Assembly (NCBI GenBank): GCA_020726505.1
Contig: JAHLEZ010000008.1
Location: forward strand, 744,001 to 808,000
Length of the DNA stretch: 64,000 nucleotides
Source of the DNA: Leptodontidium sp. MPI-SDFR-AT-0119
Taxonomy: Eukaryota > Ascomycota > Leotiomycetes > Helotiales > Leptodontidiaceae
Reading direction: 5' to 3'
Below, in pieces: positions 45,940-57,533 of this stretch. The notes beneath the pieces were generated by a model. That model saw nothing but the letters and a program-made list of their open reading frames with translations, was not told the DNA's origin and did no database searches. Numbering within the stretch: the first letter of the stretch is position 1; every line of letters begins with the position of its first letter. The translations under genes and the position numbers were made by a program.

Positions 45940-48900
45940 ATGTGCTGCACGACCACCCTATCAAAAGATGGATTCCGGATAGAGCGGAGTGCAAAGACGT
46001 GTGGGAGAGCCTTCTCTGGTATTTGATCACGGCGGAAGGAAAGTGCACTGTCAAATCAAAGTCGTGTGAATCTTCATCGACATTGATTCCGATTAATTCA
46101 ACCCGTCAGCCACGCCCGGTGCCTACTGCAAGTTGGTTACCAGACTGAGACAGCCAGCGCAGACCACACCTGTAGCTGAAAGACAAACTGTTCCTCCATG
46201 TAAGGAAGAGCGTGGGGGAATCCACAAGGCTGCATCGTAGTCTCCAAGAGACGATCGGCTGTTCTTTGGGGGCGAGAAACATCTCAGCACAGCTCCTTGA
46301 ATTCTTAACGAATCACTGTAGAGAGGGAAAGACGTCATGAGAACTTCTGCTAAGGAAAATTTATTGAGGAAGGCTTTTAGTCGGCAACTAGACAGGCAGC
46401 ATATGTTCGAACAATGCAGAAATAATTGAAAGGGATGAAGGTAACTTGACGAACATAAAGATATAGAAAGAAGAAAAAAAAAAATGAGACTTCGGCAGCT
46501 TAATAGAGGAAGAAGAAACCAAATACCGCATGTTTCCACAACAGTACAGTCTTCCCTGTGGGGATTTAGCGAGGTCCCGTGAGGATGAGGGGAAATATCG
46601 AGAACCCAAAGAAGGCATATAAAGCATAGCTCTTAGAATGATCAGATTCAGCCCACTGTTGAATCTTCTTCGCAATGGCCCCCCCCAAGCATCCCAATGT
46701 CCAACACCAGTTCCAACACCGATGCACGACAAGTGATGCCACAAAGAGGACGAGCCACAAATTGACCATCCATGACGATACTTCTAGGGCCCCTAGCTAC
46801 TGCAGAGTTATACTTTTAACCCTTCTTTCAAAACAAGGTTAATCATCGGCCACTACATTGCTCCTTGAAACATCCGCTAGACAGCACAAATCTCCACCGA
46901 GCGGGTCACGTGCCAAACAAACCAATATATTCCAAACCCCTCTTCCCAAATCCTCCACCTGCCAAACATACCAAGCATTTCCTTATCTCCTGTAAGCATA
47001 CCAACTCACGTAAGGTTGAAATTTCATATCCAGGAAGTCCTCCGCCAGTCTACGGTAAGTGCAGTCAGGATCCTTCACGTGATATCTCTCGCTTCGCTCA
47101 ACATCCAAACCCCGCGTTGGCTCTCAGACCCTTCATGATGTACCTTTGAAACCGCAACTGCGACAGAGGGGAACACATCTTCAGACGCACGCAACGATCA
47201 AACTCCCAATCCATTCCTTCCGGAGCGGAATCGCAATCGCAAGAGAGACGGAAATAGGGTTCAGTGATCGGAGGATTCCTGAATCAGTCCATAGGTGTTG
47301 CATATCAGACGAAAGGGTTTTGGGACTTGCGATTCGTGATTCGGCACCGGCACAGGAGTGGAGTGGAAACTGGGTGCTGAGATTAAGAAGAGCCAAGAAT
47401 AGAAGAGGAGAGGAGTTCAACGCTTCGGGTTCGAGCTCCGGGGGAAGGTTTGGATGGAGGCGAGGTGAGGTGGGGCGAGTACAGGCGTTTGTTTCTTTGC
47501 AGTTTTTGATGGTTTGTGTCGATGCGGAGGGTTGTTTTGTAGTCTGTCTTCGTGACGAGGACTTTCGAGTCAGTGAAGATACCTGAATTGCGACTTGAGT
47601 TGTGGAGAAGCTACGAGGCCACCATGGGGAATGGACAGAGGCTTCGTCACGAAGTTAGACCCTTCCTCCTTTCACACACATACTGTGTCTCCATGTAAAA
47701 TTTCAGCTTGCGTACTCCGCATTTGTCTCTCCTCGAAGGAGAGAGGGGCATTTTCCTAGGTCTATCAACCTAGTGGCTTAAAATCCAAATGTGACCATCC
47801 TGCAGCGCACATCCAACGTTATGCAATGTCGGCTTGAGTTCAGTGCGTATGCTTAATCAGCTAGGAAGTGTGGTGGCTGGTTCCTTTAGGTTTGCAGACG
47901 GTGGAAGCGGCGGCTGATGATGGGCCTCTCCACGGCTTTGACCCACTCCCCTTCTCTCCTTTGTTTTTCAACTTTGAATGTCTAAGTAAGCCTAGGACAT
48001 TGCAATGGCTACAAGACCCAAATACCGAAAGCTGGTTGTAATAGAGCTCGACATATCACAAGTGACTAATGTCTATTCCCTCTGATACTGACTTGTAGTC
48101 TGCTCGGCAACTGGTGTTTTGCGTGAGTAAGTGATCAACATGATGACGACGGTGCATGTCAAATTGTGGATGTTTGCTGTCGATCAAGCAAACATAAACT
48201 TTGACATGTGGCGATATGAGATTCTAAGCGATAGAATGGAGAGTATAGTTCGTGAAGCTAAGCCCGGTGTAAAGCCAACAAAAGGTTGTCCAACCTTGGT
48301 GAACTCAAATTGGATTGGGCCATGGCATCAAAGATAGTCGAAGGGCAGACGTAGCACTGGAGGAAGACATGATTGGGAATATGTTGGGGGTATCTTATTG
48401 AGGTTAACATTCAAGTATCTGATGGTATATACGAAACACTCAATGTCCCCACCCTCCTCTCCCACCGTGATATCCAATCCCATCAGCTCCTCAGCTAGTT
48501 TCGATATCACCACTAACGCCATGCATATGATCCGTTCACCAAGAGACACACAGATATCGTACCACACACAAGCACACAGACAAGACACAAAGAAAAATCG
48601 CAAGTGACGACCAGCAAGTAGATATGAAGAGGAAAAAGGTATCATTAGAATCGAAAGGCAACATCCATACACATCCATCCATCCACACTTAATCCAAAGC
48701 GGACCAAGTTCGTCATCCACCACACAGATCAGATCAAATCAGATCCAAAACATCGATCAACCCAAGAGACAAGAAAAAAAACACCGAGCTCCTCGCCAAT
48801 CCCAATATGCCAACGCGTCACAATCCAGGCTAGTGAAGCCAACTGTACAAGTGCCCCCGAAGAACTTTTGATCCCGTTCTTTTCTATACCCTCTATGTCC

Positions 48901-48940
48901 GTTTCCCATGCCTGTTACGTTTCACTCGAGAGAGGCCCGT
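45940..48940. other. Intergenic region, nothing accepted
   Basis: Three kilobases. A possible additional first exon for the CorA-like locus (minus strand, about 46050-45950, encoding FDLTVHFPSAVIKYQRR) is worth checking. A 67-codon minus-strand frame at 46566-46769 is hydrophobic but overlaps a competing frame. A plus-strand frame of 68 codons at 48131-48337 has balanced composition but no resemblance. None could be supported as a gene. Confidence 0.45.
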
Positions 48941-51167
48941 TCATATCCAGTCGGCTTTCGTACTTTTCTGTTGACTGATCGGCTGCCTTACTTGTCCTGC
49001 CATGGGAGACCCAGGCGGGTTAGCTCGGAGTGGGTTGCTATTTGTCTTTCCCGCTGCAGGCGAGGCGGTCTTGGCCTCGGGTGAGTACACCGTCGGACTC
49101 AACGAGTACACCGTCGGACTGAGCTGGGTGGTTGACTCGCGCACCTTTTCTATCTGAGGGAGGAAGGCTTTGGGTGTTGGCGGTAGAGTCTTGTTAATTG
49201 AAGCGCTGGGGCTTTGTTGTGGCGAGGATGTGATGTTGGTGTTGAGTGGTGAGGGTAGTGGCTTCTTACCCACGGAAGTTGGGAATGTGGTTTGCACTTT
49301 CAGTGCTGCGCTTGGGAGGGTGGGCTTCGATGCCAATGGCGATGCTGGAAGGCTTGGTTTGGAGGCTGAGTAGGTAGTTGATGGTAGTGGAGATGCGCTG
49401 TATGTAGAGGATGGCGATTGTGGCGCTGGTGGTTTGAGCGTCATCGCCTTGTAGGTTGTAGAGGGTAATGGAAGAGCATCAAGGTCTTCCTGTGAGGGTG
49501 TTGGGGCGTGCGATATCCGCAGGCCAATTTGTACTGTGGCTGACGAAGCGATAGAAGAATCTCTGCGATGCCTCGGTCCACCTGCGAATCGAATTGCTGG
49601 TGGTGGCGTTAATTCGGTGATGTCGTAGACCGAATCTTTTTGTTGGCCAGCCTTCGTTGGACTGCTACCTTCAGGTGGGAAGAGGGAATATGATGGTTTT
49701 CGTGCGTGCGCTCGTGCTTGTACTGCAGGACACTCTGATGCCTTTATTGGCTCTGGTGGTGTTGGCATGCTGCTCATCTCTGCTTCCTGTCTCTTCGACA
49801 TTCCATATGGTGGACTCCTCAAAGAATCCATCGAGATCCCTCTTCCCTTCTCAAGTCCAATAAGACTTGCTCGACTATCAGAACGACTCAGCTGATCGTC
49901 TCTGGGAGTCCTTGGTCCCGTCACTGGGTTGATTAAATGCGCGTGCATGGCGACTTCATTCGGCCCAAACATTCTGATCTGATGTCTGGGTTCTGCCCAC
50001 TTCTTCCCCGCCTTCTTGGGAGCGAAAGATGTCGTCGCAGTGTTGGATCGTAAGAATAGTTGAAGCAGACCACTCATCAACCCGGACAAGTTCACAACTA
50101 CCGTTGCCATCATAGCAAGCTTGATATCTCCTTGCTTGTCGATCAAGGAAAAGAAGAATGGAACGACAAATGACTGCATATGTTAGTCGAAATCAAATGA
50201 CTTGATCATTAGACTTACCAAAGAAAGTATACCGAGAACCAGGTAGTACACCATTCTCGATGCAGCAATTCGTTGATGTTGATCAATCAAGTTCACAGTG
50301 GACAACCGGATGAAGATTGTCAGAGCAGCTGCAATCATCAATCCTCCCACCGTAGTCAACATCACAAATCCCAGCTTTCCAAACTTCGAGATAAACCAGA
50401 TCAGTGAAGCAAAGCAAGCGTTGGGCTCAGGCCGAACATTCGACGGTATCCAAGTGAGGATTAGCATAACCACCACTACCCCACAGCAAATAGTCACATC
50501 CCATTTCCCCCTCGCTTGAAATGGCGTACTTCGAAGAGATCGTATTGCGCATTCCATACCGAATACCAATTGAATATATGGCACGATGAACAGTGCTAGA
50601 ATTATTAGCTTTGACCTCGCCAAAGATAGTCCAGCACGCACCTGGCCACATAAATTGTGCTATTAGTCCACAACCTGTTGCAAACAGAGATGTGAGACCT
50701 AGCCCTTGTACACCTGCAAAGACAAGACCTTGGATAACAATTCCTATCGCCAACACCAGAGGGAAAGTTTCCGCCGGATGTATCGCGGAGACACAAAATT
50801 TCCTTCTCGCAGTCAGTACTCATCTCCTCCCATCACACTCTTCTACTCACGACGCCTTGAACTTCGGGTTACATCTCTTCGAGGCCCAGTAACAGTCGTA
50901 CAGGATACTGCAGGCGGTCGCAAAAGCGGCCAAGATGTTGAAAGTGGCGAGAATAATCGTCGAGGTCCTGACCGACTTGCTCTCAGCAAACACCAGATTC
51001 GATATCAAGTTGAATGTCGAGTTCCCTCCTGGTCCTGTCCTGTTGGTGGCCGATTGGTAGAATGGGTTGCCTGTCCGATTCCCCCTCATGGTCGTCGTAT
51101 GATTAAACGTAGTCTTCACCATATCCCTCACCATCCTCTCCGTGAATAACCTCGCTGAAGCAGCCAT
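48941..51167 (-). CDS. Seven-helix receptor-like (GPCR-like) membrane protein with long cytoplasmic tail
   Basis: Predicted 696 residues, four exons (51167-50851, 50805-50642, 50595-50219, 50173-48941; introns about 45 nt each). The N-terminus of about 70 residues carries four N-glycosylation sequons (NHT, NRT, NRT, NST) and no signal peptide, as in many receptors. Seven helices follow: STIILATFNILAAFATACSI; TFPLVLAIGIVIQGLVFAGV; LTSLFATGCGLIAQFMWPAL running into FIVPYIQLVFGME; DVTICCGVVVVMLILTWIPS; FVMLTTVGGLMIAAALTIFI; MVYYLVLGILSLSFVVPFFF; LAMMATVVVNLSGLMSGLLQ. The last about 380 residues are a Ser/Pro/Thr-rich tail with many possible phosphosites and a YSLSPTVYSP-type duplication. A glycosylated exterior, seven helices and a long Ser/Thr tail fit a G-protein-coupled receptor shape; family membership is inference. 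Upstream alternative start at 51200. Confidence 0.8.
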
Positions 51168-51200
51168 TATTCCTTCCTGCCCTCCGAGTTCCATCAACAA

Positions 51201-52156
51201 AAGATATTATCGTTGGCAGCGAGCCGGAGCGTTGCCGTTCGTAAGTGTTGTTAAGTCATGAAGATCGCCTGCGTCGTTTTGGTGATGAGGAAGTATGTGT
51301 ATGTTGTTAGAGAAGAGAATGGATAGATTATGGAAGAATGTAAAGACTGGAGCACACCGATAGGCCAGAACGGTGGAAAAGGGTAAGGTGAAACGGGTTT
51401 CTGAGCCAGCAGTGGTGGTGACCAGAAGCACCGACGAATGGAAGAACGACAGGAAAAACTGACAGCAACACACTCAGAAGAGAATGTTGAGACAGAGGTT
51501 TGTCTGCTCCTGCTCCAGGATCGCATGAAGTATAAGAGAAATGCCCAAGCAGAAAGGGTAGACGCACGTCAAGTGGTCCAGGCGCGGGAGAAGGCCAGGC
51601 CGGGATGCTAGGACCGACCCTGTGGTGGGGGAGTGGCTCCGCCGCTGCTCTTCCTTGGGGAAATACCGTCAATGGATCGAGGCACAAGACGATAACTGGC
51701 TGTACGTTTCCACTTGCACGCCAGGATCGCCATCGAACAAGAGCCTCGTTGCAGGAACGCCCAATCTAACTGGGTCGAAAGTCCAGCCCTTGTGCAGCAC
51801 TGGCTGGAAGGAGGCAGCGGGAGACTTGGCAGTCCGTCTCTTAGCAGACCCAACTAAGGACTCTCCTCCGTAGGCGTGGCGTGAAGTTCGCACAGCAGTG
51901 TGCTAAGGGTGCTTGGGGCTTTGAAATCTTGAGGCAAGGCGAGTCAGAAAGCTGTGATGAGGCACACTTGGAGTTTCGGTGTCGTCGCAGGCTCTCGCTT
52001 AACCCCCTGAAACCACGGGACAGGGCAGTGGCAGTGGAGCAGGGAGTTCATGCAAAGGCGTCCAGCGAGTCAGAGAGTTCGACGCAGCAAAGAGACTTCC
52101 ATAATCCCTGTGCTGGGAGCCATAGTGTGGAGTTCTTCGAGGCAGCGAATCCATAC
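51201..52156. other. Intergenic region, nothing recognised
   Basis: Promoter side of the receptor-like gene. Open frames on both strands (for example 51328-51687 and 51622-51873) overlap each other and show no resemblance to known proteins. Confidence 0.45.
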
Positions 52157-52861
52157 TCAAGAGTAGCTCACTGGGTCAAGGCCTGAATAAAGTTCGTCGG
52201 TAGACTTTGGATCGCATCGCACGGAGCTGGCGATGATCTGATGTTCATCAAGTGAAAGTAGCATCCCATCAAGTGCTGCATTCGTCTCTGAGAGCTGTCG
52301 AAAAGAATGTGTAGCAGAGCTAGCTGATTTGAGGCTATTGTGGACTCTTGCTGTGGCCGGCGGAGATATATCAAAACAAGCCCAGTCTTCCACCCTGACG
52401 GTCAAACGAACGAACTGACCGGTACGAGCAAACGGAGAATCGACCAGAGGGGTTCGTCCAGAGTGACAAACTCCCAGCCTCCTGGTGAGTTTGCCAGGAC
52501 CAGGGGAAGAGTTGTCGACACTGGTGGCGTTGGATGAAGCTCGAAGAGTCGCAAGACATGAGATGAAACTTCTCGATAAACGTCCCGTCCTGAGGCTTGC
52601 CAGTGGATGGTGGTTCTCTAGAAGAAGCGTAGTGTACGATAAGATGCGAGTGGCTCCGGAGTTCATGAGTTCGAACAGAGGATCAAGAAGTGTGGATGTT
52701 AAAGTTGGTCGCATCCAAGGTCTGCCGCTGCCGTGGTCGCAGTCGCAAGACCTCAAGAGGCCAGAACGCAGCCGAGCCACGTGATCTCCCAAAGACTCCC
52801 AGTCCCGAGAAGCTGGAAGTGATGCACAATTCAGGGGTAAGTGGCAGGTCAATAATAGCAT
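52157..52861 (-). CDS. Hypothetical protein (uninterrupted 234-codon frame), doubtful
   Basis: A single uninterrupted frame of 234 codons, longer than most chance frames in this window. The product is rich in Ser, Leu and Arg with scattered Cys, and has no signal peptide beyond a weak hydrophobic start (MLLLTCHLPLNCASL), no membrane helix and no recognised motif. Plus-strand frames of 99 and 128 codons overlap it. The only support is length, so it may be an orphan gene or a chance frame. Confidence 0.25.
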   Translation of the reverse strand: MLLLTCHLPLNCASLPASRDWESLGDHVARLRSGLLRSCDCDHGSGRPWMRPTLTSTLLDPLFELMNSGATRILSYTTLLLENHHPLASLRTGRLSRSFISCLATLRASSNATSVDNSSPGPGKLTRRLGVCHSGRTPLVDSPFARTGQFVRLTVRVEDWACFDISPPATARVHNSLKSASSATHSFRQLSETNAALDGMLLSLDEHQIIASSVRCDPKSTDELYSGLDPVSYS

Positions 52862-55800
52862 CTACACATGATTCTCATCACCTCCAAAATGTAGGAGCTG
52901 TTTGGAAACACTTCAAGGGCCTAGAACTCGACTGCGCCAGCAGGCTCGAAGGATTCCTCGAATCCCACTCCGGCTCAGAGCATCCGATGTCATCATCAGC
53001 ACTCTATCAGATCTTTGCTTTTATCAAGCTTGTTTCCCCGACTTCATATGCGCAAGGCTTGGTCGCTGATAGTTGACTTCGAATATATTAATTTTGACGT
53101 CTAGATCCACACACCCTAAATGCACGCCAAGCCAAGTCAAGTCAGCTAGCTCACTTCGCCTCCGTCCCCACTGTTCATCACCACCAGGTCCTTGGTGTCT
53201 GCGATACTTTCTATTCGCAATTTCTCATACTTTCTCATACTACTCGCGTTCTACAGTATTTTCACGTCTGGTTGTTGTTTCCCGCATGGCTGGCTACTCG
53301 TATTAAACCGGTTGCAGAGATGCGAGTATTACTCTACCCACAGACTCGTCTGAACTGTCACTTCTCCACCCTTGTGGGATAGCAGACCCCGATTAAGCAT
53401 CACGCCCCGACCAGATGTGGGGACATGCTTCTCCTTGAACCGGTCCTGTAATATAACATCCTTTATACCCCCTGATGGCCTCTTATCTTTCATCGTTTTG
53501 CCCTTTTTAAAGTTCCCGTCTATAGAGTTCCCGTTCTCAGGTTCTGGTTGTCGGGTGCTTGCGGCTTGTGGGGTCTCTTTTTTAATCTATTTGACTCCCT
53601 TCAGATCGACCTCTATTGACGCTTGATACGCATGTTAAAGTCTATTTCTACATCACAGACCTTCTCTCTCTCGAAGTTGACAGGAAAAGCCAGCTGTCAA
53701 GATTGCATTCTCCAAATGCGGAGAGAGAGTGGGGGGTAACATTCCTCGGAAACAGATCAGAGATGTCCCCTCTCATCTTGATATTTCGTTTGGACATCGC
53801 AATGCATGTTTCTTTAATACGGAGGATTGATTTACAATCCTTTTCAAATCCTCGGTTGAGAGTTTGGATCCGGCCACCGAGAGACTGAGTTTGGCAGGAG
53901 GAGGGGTTCGGAGGGGTCATGTTCCGGATGCGCGGCAGGAATGCATGATGGCTCTTAGACCCTGCCTTGGCTGAGGATGGGTGAAATCGCGCAGCTTCTT
54001 TTGGGCTTCTGGAAGGATTTTGCGCGAGAAGATGTTCGAGATAGATTGAAATCTGCTCGTAGAAGTTCATCTGATCAAGACACCAGTTGTGGCTACCATG
54101 TGGCGAGCCTAACACGGCAGAGGGCAGATCTTGAGGCAAAGCTGTCAGATATATAGATGTGAGCTGAGTTTTCGTCCCGTTTTCTTGATCTTTCATCTAT
54201 TCTGTATTCTGTATTCCCAGCCTGTTCCCATGCGACTGGGTAAGATTTCACTGCTTCATGCTTTCCGATTTTCCTCCTTGTCGTCGGGAGAAATGTCAGC
54301 AGTCTGTCACAGCTGCGGGTCTTGGGACAGCATGATGTAGGCACGTCTTGAATCATGTTGGATTAGCATCGAATAAATGCTTTGGAAGCAGCCACTTTGA
54401 GAGGACGCGTCATTGGATTATGTGGTAGAATTCTACTTCAGGGAAACGAAGAAAGCTGTGTCTGTCGTATACCTATTTATGTGTGGGGGATTACCAACCA
54501 TACTTACTGGTAAAGAGACATGTTTGGATCTTCGGCTACTAAAAAATACATCCTTCTCCTGACTTAAGCTTTCAATTAGCTAGATTCATTAGTCTAGATG
54601 TTGTTCGAAGAGTCAATAGCATAGACTTCTCCTGCTTTCGCTCTCAAATCCAAGCAGATCGGCCAAACTCAATCCATACACAAATATCACCGGACTCTTG
54701 AACTCAAACCCAACTAAAAGTTGTACATGACTTATCAAAATGAATCCGAGTAGGTGCATCGAGACATGAATCAATGTTGCTGTCATTTTTCAAATCGTTG
54801 CCAACACAACTCAATAGTCAAAGAGTGAAAATGTCCGGCGGCCGTTCGAAAACAGAGATGCTAACTCGCAAATGCTTTACCTGGCCGAAAATGACGGGTT
54901 TTCCAAATGTCCTTCACATATTCCAGCATTCTGAAACGCCGACTTGGAAAGGCAATCTTAACTGTCGGCCAAACATGAGGCAACTAGTTCATGCCAAATT
55001 AACCTTTCTATAGAGGATTAAAATCTATGTTGAAACCCATAGATGTGAATGAAGTCTTTAAGGATCTTCTCACGCCTAATTTATAGTCATAAATTAATTA
55101 TTATCCATCTTCTTCAATAGCTTTGAAAACAAATGGAACACTCAGTGTAAACATATGGTTCAGGTATTGTCTATTACGAAGTATACAAACTTTCTTGGCA
55201 CCTTAATCTTCTCCTTTGGAATCTTCAATCCTAATGAATAGGAACCAAACTTAAGCACATTGATTACATCTTAGCTTCGGATTTCCAGTTTCGATACTAG
55301 CTTCATGGGATCAAAACTAAAGTGATGAGAGTTTTGGTGTTGGTTGCAAGTAGCACGCCGCCTTTGGTATTGGCAATCTAGATTCTAGAATATTACAAAC
55401 AGTAAGAGGTATCGTCGACGATAGTGAGGAAGGTTGGCGGTAGAAATATCATAGCGTTATAAGACAGAACTCTTATCAGATTCTCAGAAATACCACACGA
55501 GAAATTTTTGGCTTTGCAACTGATGTAGAATAGTTTGCAAACTAACAAGCCACCAAATTTACATTTGTAAGTTTATTGAATCCACATCTGAACTCACATT
55601 TGGGCACCAGAGTCTATCGATTGTAGCCATAGATTGTTTGGGTGAGGATATTTGAGTTTGTTTATACATGTATTATGATACGAGGCTTACCGAATTCACT
55701 CGTTTGAGCCTCTTACCGGAATTATTACCACATCCAACTCAGAAAAACTTCCTTTTCAGTATCCAGGGAGGAAATTCACTACTCCAGCCACGTAGTTTGA

Positions 55801-56724
55801 AGAAAATCCAAGAAATCTCTATATATCGTTGTTGACTTTCCCCCCTTCGTTATAGAAGCCTTCGGGTTGTTTAGGAACTTGTCCTCACAATTAGACGCTC
55901 TCACGGAAAGACCTGATGGCCAACGACCCGGCGGCAGACAACAAGTTGCTTTTTATAATCAGCGGAGCAAATTAGAAGTACACGTTCGCTCAGACAATGA
56001 GCAAAGTTTAAGAGAAATATAGACAGTTTATAGGTTCCAGCATCCGTTCTTAAACGAAGAAGCGGGAACTAGCTCGATAATGATTCTCAAATTGATAACG
56101 AACAGATGTGAACCTGATGGAGCATGGAAGTCTTTCGTGAATGAGAGAGAACTATGTTCATAATTCAATGTGCTGAATGACAGATCTGAAAACAGTTTTT
56201 CCACCGCCTGGAATAGCAGACAGTCACAACCAAGCCACGACACATATTTCCACCGCCGGTCCATTGATACAGGATCCATCCTAGAGCCAGCTATCAGTAT
56301 TTATAGCTAATAAACAGAGCGGGATAATAACTGTGTGGTATCAGTAACTAGTGTGATGAGCTGCACCTCATGGATAAAAGAACACACAGGCAAATTGTAT
56401 AAGATGAAAAAGCCACTCCTGTCAGGTCTTCCCGGGATCGAAATGAAGCCCGATACCGACCCCGCCGATGCTTCTAAATCCATGTGAGCAGGTAGTCTGC
56501 ATATAGGAGAATGGAAGTGTCAGGAAGAGATTAAATAGCTAGATTGATCGTTTCAAAGGAACGATTTCAAAGGCACCCTTACCGAAGCTCGACCTCGTAT
56601 AAAATATATATCATATCAGAACTTTTCCACTCCAGCCCATACTGATACAATTAACGCAAACCCCGGGTATAACTCACACCATACACTTATGTCCTCTTTT
56701 TTCCGCAGTATATCTGTTCTCTCC
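52862..56724. other. Long intergenic region, nothing accepted
   Basis: Almost 4 kb. A 182-codon minus-strand frame at 53648-54196 has no recognisable feature. From about 54400 to 56700 the DNA is AT-rich with only very short frames. It has no terminal repeats or transposase traces that I could see, so I cannot say whether it is old transposon debris or plain spacer. Confidence 0.45.
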
Positions 56725-57533
56725 CTACTTCTTCTTCTCCCTCTGATTGGCCGCCAAACTCCGAAGCACAACACCATTCCGCACCAAAAAGGCATTCTTC
56801 ATATCCGTATATGCATGATACATGGCGTACAGCGGTAGGAAGACCCACAGCATATTAAAGAAGACTAGGTATACCCATTTAAACATGAAGTTGCTCGCAT
56901 CGAGGTTTTGGTTGCCTGTAAGCCATTCGGGGCAGAACGTCATGAAGCCTGCATTTCGTCAGTACTATTCTTCTTCGCAGCAGGATGTGTGAAATAGCAG
57001 ATAGGAAGTATCTTACCTCCGTATAACTCCCCAGTAGCCAGTACAACCATCCAGAACCCAGTCATAACATCTCTCCTCACAATTCCCCAGCAGATATACA
57101 ACGCCAACGGCCCAGCACCAAGAACAGTCAACAATTCTAGACTGATGACTGTGAGATCTGCACCAGCCCATCTGCTATCTGCCTGTGCATATACCATCCA
57201 CAATTTCGTCGCCCAATTGTCTCCATATTTAGCGCCGAAGAGCTTGTCTGGTTGGGAGAGGAAGTTCGTGATGAGCGCAGGGTGGTGGATGGCGGGGTCA
57301 AAGGGCGAGGATGTGAAGAAGCAGTTGTATAGAAAGGAGCCTTCGAAGATACTGTGGATAAGGAAGTCGAAGAAGTGCCAGATGAAGAGGATGCGGAGAC
57401 TTGAGGGCGTGTTGGTGTGAAGGAGGGAGAGGGAGAGGAGGTAGGATGTTGCGAGGATTGCGACGACGGCGAGGAGGGAGATGATGGTTGTTGTGTCGAT
57501 ATGGTCCATGATGGAACCAGTTGAAGAGGCCAT
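56725..57533 (-). CDS. EBP/EXPERA-family sterol-isomerase-like protein
   Basis: Predicted 246-residue endoplasmic-reticulum membrane protein of the emopamil-binding (EXPERA) family, whose members isomerise the sterol 8,7 double bond or bind related ligands. Visible: helix 1 (IISLLAVVAILATSYLLSLS); the His/Glu block LFIWHFFDFLIHSIFEGSFL that carries the family's His and Glu residues; KLWMVYAQADSRW with its conserved Asp-Ser-Arg; helix 3 with ELLTVLGAGPLALYICWGIV; the ELYGG-FMTFCPEWL join across the only intron (56949-57016, 68 nt); and a last helix ending LPLYAMYHAYTDM. The C-terminus is basic (REKKK), like an ER-retention tail. Start at 57533; Met 9 (57509) is an alternative. Whether it is a true sterol isomerase or a paralogue with another job cannot be told here. 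Confidence 0.9.

Noticed and set aside
46123..46769. Hydrophobic minus-strand frames (67, 118 and 138 codons)
   Set aside because: They overlap one another in different frames, so the hydrophobic character comes from T-rich DNA rather than from one selected protein.
47146..47586. 146-codon plus-strand frame
   Set aside because: No domain or signal and no supporting splice structure.
53648..54196. 182-codon minus-strand frame
   Set aside because: No motif, polar composition without pattern; could be chance. Needs transcript support before listing as a gene.
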